A stretch of 64,000 nt of DNA from Erythrobacter sp. EC-HK427 (GTDB lineage: Bacteria > Pseudomonadota > Alphaproteobacteria > Sphingomonadales > Sphingomonadaceae): positions 314,292-378,291 of the forward strand of contig NZ_LR701479.1 of NCBI RefSeq assembly GCF_902498745.1, written 5' to 3'. Position numbers and translations under genes: made by a program. Of the stretch, positions 43,278 to 52,324 are shown in pieces. Numbering within the stretch: the stretch's first letter is position 1; each line of letters begins with the position of its first letter. The notes beneath the pieces were generated by a model. It was not told the DNA's origin. It made no database searches and saw only the letters and a list, made by a program, of their open reading frames with translations.

Positions 43278-45548
43278 CTAATCGAACTCGATACCTTTTT
43301 CGCGCGCCCATTCCTGCAAGGTGTGCCGCATATTTTCCGGCGGGTTGAGCAGCCAGCCGCGCATCGCTTGGCCGATTTCCTTGGTATCGACCTTGCGCAC
43401 CAGTTCCTTGATCGGCCCCACAGCGGCGGGCGTGATCGAGAGGCGACGGATGCCGAGCCCGATCAGCGCCAGCGCCTCCAGCCGCCGCCCGCCCATTTCC
43501 CCGCACACGCCGAGGTGTACAGGCGTTCCGGCGCAAGTCTTCACCACCCGGTCGAGAAAGCGCAGTATCGACGGGCTGAGCCAGTCATACCGTTCCGCCA
43601 GCGCCGGATTGGCGCGGTCGGCGGCGAACAGGAACTGCGTCAGATCATTGGTGCCGATGGAAACGAAGGAGAGGCGCGGCAGCAGCAGGTCGAGCGTTTC
43701 CGCCAGCGAAGGCACTTCCAGCATCACGCCATAATTGATCGCGGTGGGCAATTGGTGCTTGCGGGCCTTCAGCCATTCCCGCTGCGTTTCAAACACCGCC
43801 TTGGCGGCATCGAATTCCCACGGTTCGGACACCATCGGGAACATCACGTTCAATTCGCGCCCCGCCGCGCCATCAAGCAGCGCGCGCGCCTGCGTTTTCA
43901 TCAGCCCTTCGCGTTCCAGCGCAAGGCGCAGCGCGCGCCAGCCCATCGCCGGGTTCTCGTCTTCCTGCGCGGTGCTGTTGGAAAGATATGGCAGCGACTT
44001 GTCACCGCCGATATCGACCGTGCGGAAAATCACCTTCTTGCCCTTCGCGCCTTCCAGCACGTCGCGGTAGAGCCGTTCCTGCCGCTCGCGCTGCGGCAGG
44101 GTCGCGGAAACGAGGAACTGGAATTCGGTGCGGTAAAGTCCGATACCGTCGGCCCCCGTCATCGCCAGCATCCCGACATCGTCGCGCAGGCCGGCATTCA
44201 TCATCACCTCGATCCGTTCCCCGTCGCGGGTGAAGGGTTCGACATCGCGCAGCTTGGCGTAAGCGGCCTTCTTCTCGCGGCTCTGGGCGAAGCGCGCCTC
44301 GAACGCGGTCAGCACGCCTTGCCCGGGGCGCAGCGTGACCGCGGCCTTGTCGCCATCGACCAGCACGGTATCGCCTTCGCGCACCTGCCCGCGCAGATTG
44401 CGCAAGCGGCCGACCACCGGAATGCCCATCGCCCGCGCCACGATCACAACGTGCGCGGTGAGCGAGCCTTCTTCCAGCACCACGCCTTTCAAGCGGCGCT
44501 TGTCATATTCGAGCAGTTCCGCCGGGCCGAGATTCTTGGCGACAAGGATCGTGTCTTTCGACAGGCCCTTCTGTGCCGCTGTGCCCAATTGGCCTGAAAC
44601 GATGCGGATCAGCCGGTTTGCCAGATCTTCCAGATCGTGCATCCGGTCTTGCAGCAGCGGATCGGAAATCTCGCGCATCCGCATCCGCGTGCGTTGCTGC
44701 ACCCGCTCGATGGCGGCTTCGGCTGTGAGGCCGGAATCGATCGCTTCGTTGATGCGGCGGCTCCAGCCTTCATCATAGGCGAACATCTTGTAGGTTTCGA
44801 GCACCTGCACGTGTTCGCCGCCCATGCCGAATTCGGCCTGGCTGGTCATCGCGTCGATCTGTTCGCGCATCCGGTCAAACGCGAGATAGACCCGCTGGCG
44901 CTCGGCCTCGGTATCCTCGGCCACGGTCTGTTCGATATGCACGCGCGGCTGGTGGAACACCGCTTCGCCAATGGCGAGGCCGTTGACGAGTTGCATCCCT
45001 TCGCAAATCAGCTGGCCCGACACCGTTTCCGCCGACCCGCCCAAGGTCTCGCCATCGACCAGCCCGGCATTGTTGATGAGTTCGGCCAATACCATAGCGA
45101 CCGTCTGCAAGGCCTCGATCTCGACCTCTTCATACCGGCGCGGTTCGACGTGCTGGACGGTCAGCACCCCGATCGCCCGCTCGCGCCGGACGATGGGCAC
45201 GCCGGCGAAGGAATGGAATTTCTCCTCGCCCGTTTCGGGGCGGTACTGGAATTCGGGATGGGTCGCTGCCTGATCGAGGTTCAGCGTTTCAATATTCTGC
45301 GCGATGGTGCCGGTCAGCCCCTCGCCCACCCCCAGCCGGGTGACGTGCACCGCCGCCTGGTTCAGCCCGCGTGTGGCGAACAGTTCCAGCATTCCGTCGC
45401 GAAGCAGGTAAATCGAGCAGACTTCGCTATCCAGCGCGTCGCCGATCACTTCTACCACCTGGTTCAGCTTGGCCTGCGCATGGGTGCGCGCCGCCATCAC
45501 TTCGTGCAGCGTTGTGAGGATAGACCGGGCGGCAGAGGCGGCAGACAT
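43278..45548 (-). CDS. ptsP: PTS-Ntr enzyme I (phosphoenolpyruvate-protein phosphotransferase)
   Basis: A 756-aa cytoplasmic protein. The N-terminal GAF domain (about 15-165) is followed by the enzyme I region: the phospho-His region LEEGSLTAHVVIVARAMGIPVVG, the PEP-binding barrel with GIGLYRTEFQFL, RTVDIGGDKSLPYL and FVSIGTNDLTQFLFAADR, and the Cys-bearing GTPVHLGVCGEMGG. It passes phosphate from PEP to NPr (PtsO) and regulates nitrogen, carbon or potassium responses rather than sugar import. NPr and EIIA genes are not in the window. Confidence 0.95.
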   Translation of the reverse strand: MSAASAARSILTTLHEVMAARTHAQAKLNQVVEVIGDALDSEVCSIYLLRDGMLELFATRGLNQAAVHVTRLGVGEGLTGTIAQNIETLNLDQAATHPEFQYRPETGEEKFHSFAGVPIVRRERAIGVLTVQHVEPRRYEEVEIEALQTVAMVLAELINNAGLVDGETLGGSAETVSGQLICEGMQLVNGLAIGEAVFHQPRVHIEQTVAEDTEAERQRVYLAFDRMREQIDAMTSQAEFGMGGEHVQVLETYKMFAYDEGWSRRINEAIDSGLTAEAAIERVQQRTRMRMREISDPLLQDRMHDLEDLANRLIRIVSGQLGTAAQKGLSKDTILVAKNLGPAELLEYDKRRLKGVVLEEGSLTAHVVIVARAMGIPVVGRLRNLRGQVREGDTVLVDGDKAAVTLRPGQGVLTAFEARFAQSREKKAAYAKLRDVEPFTRDGERIEVMMNAGLRDDVGMLAMTGADGIGLYRTEFQFLVSATLPQRERQERLYRDVLEGAKGKKVIFRTVDIGGDKSLPYLSNSTAQEDENPAMGWRALRLALEREGLMKTQARALLDGAAGRELNVMFPMVSEPWEFDAAKAVFETQREWLKARKHQLPTAINYGVMLEVPSLAETLDLLLPRLSFVSIGTNDLTQFLFAADRANPALAERYDWLSPSILRFLDRVVKTCAGTPVHLGVCGEMGGRRLEALALIGLGIRRLSITPAAVGPIKELVRKVDTKEIGQAMRGWLLNPPENMRHTLQEWAREKGIEFD

Positions 45549-45619
45549 TATCTACCGCCTAAACCACGTATCGCTATTTGCAAAATGCCCCAGTGTGGAC
45601 AGGGCATATTTTTCCCGGA

Positions 45620-45775
45620 TCAATGATGCGCGATTTCTTCCTTGATGCGCAGCTTTTGCTTCTTGATCAGCTGGATCTTCGCGGCATCCGGGAAGGGACG
45701 GGACATTTCTTCCTTCAGCCGGCTTTCCAAGCCCTCATGCTTGGCCTGCAGGGCGTTGACGTGCGAAGATGCCAT
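45620..45775 (-). CDS. Small YdcH/DUF465 family protein
   Basis: A 51-aa protein. ATG 45775 is chosen because aaggag lies 8 nt upstream; the frame is open to 45880 but without support. The chain is one charged helical hairpin (VNALQAKHEGLESRLKEEM ... AAKIQLIKKQKLRIKEEI), the DUF465 pattern with KKQKLRIKEEI as its signature. Function unknown. It lies between ptsP and a second DUF465 gene read in the opposite direction. Confidence 0.88.
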   Translation of the reverse strand: MASSHVNALQAKHEGLESRLKEEMSRPFPDAAKIQLIKKQKLRIKEEIAHH

Positions 45776-46016
45776 AGGTTCGTCTCCTTTGCCGTAACAG
45801 GGCGGCCAATCCGCCCTTGGGGGGGACGGCCGCGCAGGCATGACGACCGGCGAGGCCGCGTGCTGCGGACGACTCGCCAAGCGGCGAGCGCCGCAGAGTT
45901 GTCATCAAACCATAATATTCTTAATTGTCCAATGCCGCTGTCGATGAATCGCCCTTAACCTTCGCCATCCTGCGAACGGGGGTCTGCGAAAACTGGGCGA
46001 AGAGGGAAAAGCACGC

Positions 46017-46214
46017 GTGACCGAAGACGAAATGCGCAAGCGGCTGGCCGCGCTCAAAACCGAGCACCGCGATCTCGACGTGGCGATTGCCGCGCTGGAG
46101 GCAACCGGCGGGCCGGATCAATTGCAGGTCGCGCGGCTGAAAAAGCGCAAGCTGGCCTTGCGCGACCAGATGATGGTGATCGAAGATTACCTCACGCCCG
46201 ACATCATCGCCTGA
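46017..46214 (+). CDS. Second small YdcH/DUF465 family protein
   Basis: A 65-aa protein starting at GTG 46017, with agaggg about 10 nt upstream. The sequence is a helical hairpin (EMRKRLAALKTEHRDLDVAI ... QVARLKKRKLALRDQMMVIEDYL), which shares the LKKRKLxLRD signature with the 51-aa protein upstream. The two genes are divergent across a 241-bp gap. Function unknown; it is likely a small cytoplasmic coiled-coil protein. Confidence 0.88.
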   Translation: MTEDEMRKRLAALKTEHRDLDVAIAALEATGGPDQLQVARLKKRKLALRDQMMVIEDYLTPDIIA

Positions 46215-46366
46215 CGCTCACCAGCCGCAAGCGCGCGGCAAAGCGTCTTGCTCTGAAACAGTCCACAATTGGTGCGGACAAGTGTCCTTAACGCTCTGGC
46301 CAGCGCCTGCGCCCGGGAGTAGCCCTTGGTGCCAGAGGATCGTCCAACACGTAAAAACCCGTTGCC

Positions 46367-46834
46367 ATGTCACTGCCCGCCAACATCACCGCCGCGATTG
46401 TCGATGCCCTGTATGAGGACGCGCTTGCCTTGAGCGAAGAGGCGCGCGCCGTGTTTGACGAGCGTTATCAGGCGCCTGCGCTGTTCCAGCCGGAACCCGA
46501 AATGCGCATCGCCATGTCGTGCGAGGCCTTGCGGACGACGACGCGGCTGATGCACGCGCTCGCATGGCTGCTCAACCAGAAGGCTTATCTCAATGGCGAG
46601 ATGAGCGAGTTCCAGCTGCGCCGCCACGGCCGCCTGCCACCCGCCGAACCCGCGAGTGATCCCAAGCAATTGGCGCTGCTCGACGCGCGCACGCACGATC
46701 TGATCGAACGCAGCCGCGCCTTCTACGCCCGCGTCGCCCGCATCGACGCCGCGTGGCGCAAACATTTCGCCATGCAGCCTGCGGCAATCCACCGTCTGAA
46801 AGACCGGTTGGGGCAGGCCTATGCGGTGCATTAA
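46367..46834 (+). CDS. RcdA/DUF1465 family protein (cell-cycle proteolysis adaptor-like)
   Basis: A 155-aa all-helical protein of the DUF1465 family, which includes Caulobacter RcdA, the adaptor that helps ClpXP degrade CtrA and other substrates. Visible family features are the long first helix (LYEDALALSEEARAVFDE), CEALRTTTRLMHALAWLLNQ, and FYARVARIDAA. The role here is inferred from the family; no other cell-cycle gene is adjacent. It stands alone, with a strong hairpin just after its stop. Confidence 0.78.
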   Translation: MSLPANITAAIVDALYEDALALSEEARAVFDERYQAPALFQPEPEMRIAMSCEALRTTTRLMHALAWLLNQKAYLNGEMSEFQLRRHGRLPPAEPASDPKQLALLDARTHDLIERSRAFYARVARIDAAWRKHFAMQPAAIHRLKDRLGQAYAVH

Positions 46835-46840
46835 TTGGGA

Positions 46841-46902
46841 GTGAGTAGGCTGTAGGCAGTTGCCAGTAGGGAAGACCAAACTACTGCCTACTGCCTACTC
46901 AC
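46841..46902. terminator. Hairpin between convergent rcdA-like and glpK genes
   Basis: The arms gtgagtaggctgtaggcagt (46841-46860) and ctgcctactgcctactcac (to 46902) pair almost perfectly over about 20 bp; the right arm includes the last codons of glpK. The unit taggcagtaggcag is a short direct repeat inside each arm. Between two converging genes it probably ends both transcripts, although no clear U-run is seen. Confidence 0.65.
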
Positions 46903-48375
46903 CACCGCCTCGACAGCAGCATCCCAACGCCGCAGCCGCTCTTCGCGCACGCTCTCCGCCATGCCCGGCGCGAAGGCCTGCGACTTGCCGATCATCGCCT
47001 TTGCCGCGTCCTCCAGCGAGCCGTGCCAGCCGCAGCCGACGCTGGCGAGCATCGCTGCGCCCAGCGCGGTCGTCTCGACGAAATCGGGGCGGATCACGGT
47101 CACGCCGAGCAGGTCGGCAATGTCCTGCGCCATCCAGCTGTTCGCTGCCATCCCGCCATCGATTTTGAGCGTGGTCGGCCGTGCGCCGTCAGCGGCGAAG
47201 GCGCGGGCGAGATCGTAGGTTTGGTGCGCCATCGCCTCCAGCGCGGCGCGGGCGATATGCGCGCGGCCCGTATCGAAGCCCAGCCCGCTGATAATGCCGC
47301 GCGCTTCGGGCCGCCAATGCGGTGCGCCGAGCCCGGCAAGCGCAGGCACGATCACCACGCCGCCATTGTCGGGGATCGAGCGCGCCAGTTCCTCGGTCTG
47401 CGCTGCCTCGTCGATCAGGCCCAGCGTGTCGCGCAGATATTTGACGAGGCTGCCTGCCACGAACACCGCGCCTTCCACTGCATAATGTCGCGCGCCGCCC
47501 AGCTGGTAGAGAACGGTGCCGAGCAGGCGGTGCTGCGATGCGGGCAGCGCGGTGCCGGTATTCGCCAGCACGAACGCGCCGGTGCCATAAGTCGCCTTGG
47601 TCTCGCCGGGGGCGAGGCAGCCCTGCCCAATCGTTGCCGCTTGCTGGTCGCCCGCCATGCCGCAGATCGGGATCGGCGCGCCGAACAGGTCGGGATGGGT
47701 GGTGCCGAGTGCTCCGGCGCAATCGGTGATCGCGGGCAGCGCCGCTTTGGGTACGCCCAGCAGCGCGCACAGATCATCGTCCCAATCCGCCCCGTCCAGC
47801 GCCATCAGCAGTGTGCGACTGGCATTGCTGGCATCGCTGATATGCGTGTTGCCGCCGGTCAGTTTCCAGGTGAGCCAGCTTTCCACCGTCCCCAAGGCAA
47901 GCCGCCCGCCCTTCGCCGCTGCAGCCACCTCGGCCTCGTTATCGAGCAGCCAGCGCATCTTGGTGCCGGAGAAATAGGGATCGAGCAGCAGGCCGGTTTT
48001 CGCCTGCACCACGCCCTCATGCCCCGCCGCCTTCAGCTCTGCGCAAAACTCCGCCGTGCGGCGATCCTGCCAGACGATGGCTTTGGCGAGCGGTTCGCCC
48101 CGCGCCTTGTCCCACGCCACCACGGTTTCGCGCTGGTTGGTGATACCAATGGCAGCGACCTGCGCCGCCCCGCCCGCCTGTTCCACCATGGCGCGGGCGC
48201 AGGCCAGCGTCTTCTCCCAGATTTCGCCCGCATCATGTTCCACCCAGCCCGATTGCGGATAGAACTGCGTCAGCTCGTCCTGCGCCACGCCGCGCAGGCT
48301 TCCGTCCTGCGCAAACAGCATCGCACGCGTGCTGGTGGTGCCCTCGTCAAGAACAAGGATCAACGGCTCGGTCAT
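46888..48375 (-). CDS. glpK: Glycerol kinase
   Basis: A 495-aa FGGY kinase that makes glycerol 3-phosphate. The start LILVLDEGTTSTRAMLF, the catalytic WQDRRTAEFC, the ITNQRETVVAWD strand and the ATYGTGAFVLANTG signature are all present, with DGGMAANSWMAQ near the end. The ATG at 48375 is chosen for its gagggg ribosome-binding site 7 nt upstream. The gene is alone; no glpF or glpD neighbours are in the window. Its start region faces the MBL gene head to head with a 25-nt gap between starts. Confidence 0.95.
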   Translation of the reverse strand: MTEPLILVLDEGTTSTRAMLFAQDGSLRGVAQDELTQFYPQSGWVEHDAGEIWEKTLACARAMVEQAGGAAQVAAIGITNQRETVVAWDKARGEPLAKAIVWQDRRTAEFCAELKAAGHEGVVQAKTGLLLDPYFSGTKMRWLLDNEAEVAAAAKGGRLALGTVESWLTWKLTGGNTHISDASNASRTLLMALDGADWDDDLCALLGVPKAALPAITDCAGALGTTHPDLFGAPIPICGMAGDQQAATIGQGCLAPGETKATYGTGAFVLANTGTALPASQHRLLGTVLYQLGGARHYAVEGAVFVAGSLVKYLRDTLGLIDEAAQTEELARSIPDNGGVVIVPALAGLGAPHWRPEARGIISGLGFDTGRAHIARAALEAMAHQTYDLARAFAADGARPTTLKIDGGMAANSWMAQDIADLLGVTVIRPDFVETTALGAAMLASVGCGWHGSLEDAAKAMIGKSQAFAPGMAESVREERLRRWDAAVEAVVSRQ

Positions 48376-48400
48376 TGGCATTCCCCTCTTCGCCCGCCAT

Positions 48401-49315
48401 ATGGCCGAGATGGCAAGTCCAGAGCAAGACCCCAGAAACCCCGCCAGCTGGCCGACCGGCCAGTGCGAGCAGTTGGAGCCACTGGTGGCGCGCGTGCTCG
48501 CGCCGAACCCCTCGGCTTTCACCTACACCGGCACGCAAACCTATCTGGTGGGGACAGACAAGCTCGCGGTGATCGACCCCGGCCCCGCCGATGCGCGGCA
48601 TATCGAGGCGCTGCTCGCCGCGATTGGCGGGCGCGACGTGGTGGCGATCATGTGCACCCACACCCACCGCGACCACTCGCCCGCCGCCGCTCCGCTGGCG
48701 CAGGCCACGGGCGCGCCAATTGTCGGCTGCGCGCCGTTGGTGATCGACAGCGACGAACCGCGCATGGATGCCGCCTTCGACCGCGACTACGCGCCCGACC
48801 GCATTCTGGCCGATGGCGAGGCGGTGGCAGGCCCGGACTGGACGCTCCGCGCCGTCGCCACGCCCGGCCACACTTCCAACCACCTCTGCTTCGCGCTCGA
48901 AGAAAGCGGCGCGCTGTTTACCGGCGATCATGTGATGGGCTGGTCAACCAGTGTGGTCGTGCCGCCCGATGGCGATATGGGCGACTACCTTGCGAGCCTG
49001 GCGCTGCTGTATGAGCGGGCGGACAGCGTCTATTATCCCGCCCACGGCCCGGCGGTGGAGAAACCCCGCCAACTGGTGCGCGGCATGATCGGCCACCGCC
49101 GCGCGCGCGAAAAGCAGATCGGCAAATTGCTGGCCGGGCAGGCGCAGGCCATCGCCGATCTGGTGCCCGTGATGTATAAGGGCGTGGACGAGCGCCTCTG
49201 GCCCGCCGCAAGCATGAGCGTGAAGGCGCATCTCATTGATATGGAACAGCGCGGGCTGGTCAGCCGTTCAGGAGATATATGGACAGCGATACACGAAACC
49301 GAACCGACAGCCTGA
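48401..49315 (+). CDS. Metallo-beta-lactamase fold hydrolase (LACTB2-like)
   Basis: About 304 aa from ATG 48401 (ATG 48410 is also possible). The metal site THTHRDHSPAA, VATPGHTSNHLCF, LFTGDHVMGWS and PAHGPAV are in the order usual for MBL hydrolases of the LACTB2/RNase-like group. C-terminal winged-helix part (MSVKAHLIDMEQRGLV). The substrate is unknown. The 3' end overlaps the DUF4230 gene by 37 nt, and the start is divergent from glpK. Confidence 0.85.
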   Translation: MAEMASPEQDPRNPASWPTGQCEQLEPLVARVLAPNPSAFTYTGTQTYLVGTDKLAVIDPGPADARHIEALLAAIGGRDVVAIMCTHTHRDHSPAAAPLAQATGAPIVGCAPLVIDSDEPRMDAAFDRDYAPDRILADGEAVAGPDWTLRAVATPGHTSNHLCFALEESGALFTGDHVMGWSTSVVVPPDGDMGDYLASLALLYERADSVYYPAHGPAVEKPRQLVRGMIGHRRAREKQIGKLLAGQAQAIADLVPVMYKGVDERLWPAASMSVKAHLIDMEQRGLVSRSGDIWTAIHETEPTA

Positions 49316-49965
49316 TTGTGGAACCGCGCGCCGCCGGAACGCTGGCAGCGCGCCCCACGGGCATCACCCCATGGGTCGTCATCGCGCTGATGGCGGCAGC
49401 CTTGGCGTGGCTGGCATGGGAGAAATGGGGGCCGCAGGATCAGGGCGATATTGTCGCCACCTCGATGCTCGTCTTCGAAAAGCAGAATTCGCTCACCGTC
49501 TTTTCCAGCCGCTTTGACGTGGTGGCGGAAAGCACCTCCACGCCCAGCATCGGCCCCGTCGAGCTGGGCGTGCTGGAATCGCGGCAGGCGATGATTGTGC
49601 CCGCCACGGTGGAATACCGGCTCGATCTGTCGGGCATGGATACGGGCGATTTCCGCTGGGACGAGGCGAACCAGCTGCTCGAAGTCGAGCTGCCCGAACT
49701 CACCGTCTCCACCCCCAATCTGAACGAGGCGCAGGCGCGCTTCTTCACCGATGGCGTGTGGGTCAGCCGCGATGCCTCGACACTGCTCAGCCGCTCCAAC
49801 TCGCAAATCGCCGAGCGGCGCGCGCGCGAATTTGCGAGCAATGCCGAAGTCATGGGCCTTGCCAGAACCGCCGCGCGCGAGGCGGTGCAACAGAACCTCG
49901 CCATTCCCTTGCAAGTTGCCGGCTTTGGTGATGTTACGGTGCGCGTCCGCTTTGCCGATGAATAG
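49279..49965 (+). CDS. DUF4230 domain-containing protein
   Basis: A 228-aa protein with one membrane helix near residues 30-50 and a periplasmic DUF4230-type domain (VFEKQNSLTVFSSRFDVV ... VEYRLDLSGMDTGDFRWD ... FGDVTVRVRFADE). Function unknown. caggag 8 nt before the ATG supports the start, although it lies within the preceding MBL gene. The next gene is 86 nt downstream. Confidence 0.75.
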   Translation: MDSDTRNRTDSLIVEPRAAGTLAARPTGITPWVVIALMAAALAWLAWEKWGPQDQGDIVATSMLVFEKQNSLTVFSSRFDVVAESTSTPSIGPVELGVLESRQAMIVPATVEYRLDLSGMDTGDFRWDEANQLLEVELPELTVSTPNLNEAQARFFTDGVWVSRDASTLLSRSNSQIAERRAREFASNAEVMGLARTAAREAVQQNLAIPLQVAGFGDVTVRVRFADE

Positions 49966-50050
49966 CCCCGCTTGGCATCAAGACTTGGAAAATCGCCACG
50001 AACGGGCATAGTCGCTGCCGGGGATCGCGTTGTTTGCGGGGGGAAGGCAG

Positions 50051-50806
50051 ATGGCATCATCGCCAGCACAGCAATTCGTCAAAGAAAACGGTTTCTACCG
50101 GCGTGTCGGCCTTGGACTGGCAGGGTTTGCCTTAGCCGCTTTCGCCATCGTCAATATTGGCGGCTACACCAACATTTTCGCAATGCCCCGCGCGACCCAT
50201 ATTCACGCCATTGTGATGGTCGCTTGGGTGGCCTTGTTCGCGGTGCAGAACATTATCGGCGCAGGCGCCAATATCGCGCTGCACCGCAAGCTCGGCTGGG
50301 CCGGTATCGTGTTGGCAACCGCTGTCATCATCACCGGGCTCGCCACACAGATCGCCACCTTGTCGGCGGGCCGCGTGCCGCCGATTTTCGATCCGGGCTA
50401 TTTCCTTGCGCTGGGGGTCGTGAACATGACGCTGTTTGGCGGCTTCATCACGGCTGCGATCATCAACCGCAAACGCACCGACTGGCACCGGCGGCTGATG
50501 CTGGGCAGCTTCATCGTCTTCCTAGAACCGGTGCTTGGCCGCGCCATGCTGGTTATCACCACGCTGGCCGGAATGGATAACAGCCCCGGTGCCACGCCTC
50601 CTCCACCGATTGTGATCGAAATGCTGCGCTTCGTGCCGCATCTGCTGATCGTCGGAGCGATTGTGCTGCGCGACCGCACCATTCGCGGCAGCGTGCATCC
50701 GGCGCTGTGGTGGGTGCTGGCTGCCGTGCTCGTCAGCTATGGCGCAACCAATCTCCTCGGCTATTCCGCTCCGTTCCAGGAACTGGCGGCATCGCTGGTT
50801 CCATAA
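50051..50806 (+). CDS. Integral membrane protein of unknown function
   Basis: A 251-aa protein with about seven hydrophobic segments (for example VGLGLAGFALAAFAIVNIGGY, HAIVMVAWVALFAVQNIIG, GWAGIVLATAVIITGLATQ). His residues sit at segment ends (ATHIHAIVMVAW, LHRKLGW, DWHRRLMLGS), which could bind haem or metal. ATG 50051 has ggaagg upstream; an earlier start at 50030 is less likely. I do not recognise the family. Confidence 0.68.
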   Translation: MASSPAQQFVKENGFYRRVGLGLAGFALAAFAIVNIGGYTNIFAMPRATHIHAIVMVAWVALFAVQNIIGAGANIALHRKLGWAGIVLATAVIITGLATQIATLSAGRVPPIFDPGYFLALGVVNMTLFGGFITAAIINRKRTDWHRRLMLGSFIVFLEPVLGRAMLVITTLAGMDNSPGATPPPPIVIEMLRFVPHLLIVGAIVLRDRTIRGSVHPALWWVLAAVLVSYGATNLLGYSAPFQELAASLVP

Positions 50807-50823
50807 CAACGCGCGCAGAGAGC

Positions 50824-50849
50824 GGAACCCGCTCGCATCCTGCCCCGTT
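50824..50849 (+). promoter_or_regulatory. Candidate sigma-EcfG-type promoter upstream of nadA
   Basis: GGAAC at 50824-50828 and CGTT at 50846-50849 are separated by 17 nt, within the EcfG consensus (GGAAC, 16-17 nt, CGTT). The -10 lies 42 nt before the nadA ATG. Short motifs occur by chance, and stress control of NAD synthesis is not established, so this is tentative. Confidence 0.35.
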
Positions 50850-50891
50850 GTGATTATATGCTAGGCAAATCAAAACGAGACGGGGCCAGAC

Positions 50892-51878
50892 ATGACCAAA
50901 CAAACCGCCATTCCCACAGGGATCGACCTGCGCGAAGAGATTGACCGCCTGCGCAAGGAACGCAACGCGGTGATCCTCGCGCATTATTACCAGAAGCCCG
51001 AATTGCAGGATCTGGCCGATTTCGTTGGCGATTCGCTGGAACTGTCCAAAAAGGCGGCGGAGACCGATGCCGATGTGATCGCCTTTTGCGGCGTCAAATT
51101 CATGGCGGATACGGCGAAAATCCTCTCGCCCGAAAAGATCGTCGTGCTGCCCGATATGGATGCGGGTTGCAGCCTTGAAGATTCCTGCCCGCCGGACAAG
51201 TTCCGCGCATTCCGCGAACGCCACCCCGATCATATCGCGCTCACCTACATCAATTGCTCGACCGAGGTGAAGGCGCTGTCGGACGTGATCGTCACCTCCT
51301 CCAGCGCGGAGACGATTCTGTCGCAAATTCCGGCAGACCAGAAGATCATCTTCGGGCCGGATCGGCACTTGGGCGGCTATCTCAACCGCAAATTCAACCG
51401 CGAAATGCTGCTGTGGCCGGGCGTGTGCATTGTGCACGAGGCGTTCAGCGAGCGCGAGCTTTTGAAGCTGAAGGCCGAGCATCCCGAAGCCCCCATCGCC
51501 GCGCACCCCGAATGCCCGCCGCACATTATCGACCACGCCGATTATGTCGGCTCGACCAGCGGCATTCTCAATTTTGCGAAGACCTTCCCCGGCGACACGC
51601 TGATCGTGGCGACCGAGCCGCATATCATCCACCAGATGGAAAAGGCGCTGCCGGAAAAGAATTTCATCGGCGCGCCGGGCGCAGACGGGAACTGCAACTG
51701 CAATATCTGCCCGTATATGGCGTTGAACAATCTGGAAAAACTGTATCTGTGCCTGCGCGATCTGGAACCCCGCATCGAGATCGAAGAAAACCTGCGCGTC
51801 GCCGCGAAGAAGAGCCTCGACAAGATGCTGGAACTGGCCGCGGGGACGATCGGCAAGGGTGATCTGGGGCGGGTGTGA
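50892..51878 (+). CDS. nadA: Quinolinate synthase A
   Basis: A 328-aa 4Fe-4S enzyme that condenses iminoaspartate with dihydroxyacetone phosphate to quinolinate in NAD synthesis. Motifs: VILAHYYQKPELQDLADFVG, the cluster Cys in YINCSTEVKA, AHPECPPHI and CNICPYMALN. Length is typical of the long NadA type. It starts a plus-strand unit; its stop overlaps the next gene (ATGA-type at 51876-51880). nadB and nadC are not in the window. Confidence 0.96.
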   Translation: MTKQTAIPTGIDLREEIDRLRKERNAVILAHYYQKPELQDLADFVGDSLELSKKAAETDADVIAFCGVKFMADTAKILSPEKIVVLPDMDAGCSLEDSCPPDKFRAFRERHPDHIALTYINCSTEVKALSDVIVTSSSAETILSQIPADQKIIFGPDRHLGGYLNRKFNREMLLWPGVCIVHEAFSERELLKLKAEHPEAPIAAHPECPPHIIDHADYVGSTSGILNFAKTFPGDTLIVATEPHIIHQMEKALPEKNFIGAPGADGNCNCNICPYMALNNLEKLYLCLRDLEPRIEIEENLRVAAKKSLDKMLELAAGTIGKGDLGRV

Positions 51879-52324
51879 TGATCCGCTTAGCTCTTGCGGC
51901 CTTGGCCTTCGCGCTTCCAGTGTCAGCTGCAGCGCAGGATCACGCCTATGCCGTCGGACAAGTTTGGGAATACGAAGAAGCCCCCGGCGATGAGGGCTCG
52001 TTGATCAAGATCCAACAAATCGAGACAATCGGTCCGCCAGACGACCCCTTTCTCGTCTATCATATCTCAATCATCGGTCTTGATTTTTCCGATTTTGGTA
52101 TCCCGGACGAGGTGCAACATGTGCCCGTCTCTGTTGGTTCTCTGGACATGAGCGTGACACTGCAACACACTGGCGACGCAACGTTCCCGGATCATTCCGA
52201 AGGTGTTCGAATGTGGCACGAAGCAAACGGCGGCGTATTTACAATTTCTCTCGCTGAGATCGTCGGCATCGTGAGAGAGCAAATCGGACCGCAAATGCAA
52301 CGTCAAACGAAATCCATCAAATGA
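51878..52324 (+). CDS. Hypothetical exported protein
   Basis: A 148-aa protein with a signal peptide (LALAALAFALPVSAAAQ/DH). The mature part contains YAVGQVWEYEEAPGDEGSLI and a beta-rich middle; no known family is recognised. Base use is visibly more AT-rich than in nadA and the DUF2254 gene, most clearly after nt 52020. It overlaps the nadA stop and the DUF2254 start, so it is probably co-translated with both. ATG 51878 is preferred; a GTG lies 3 nt earlier. Confidence 0.68.
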   Translation: MIRLALAALAFALPVSAAAQDHAYAVGQVWEYEEAPGDEGSLIKIQQIETIGPPDDPFLVYHISIIGLDFSDFGIPDEVQHVPVSVGSLDMSVTLQHTGDATFPDHSEGVRMWHEANGGVFTISLAEIVGIVREQIGPQMQRQTKSIK

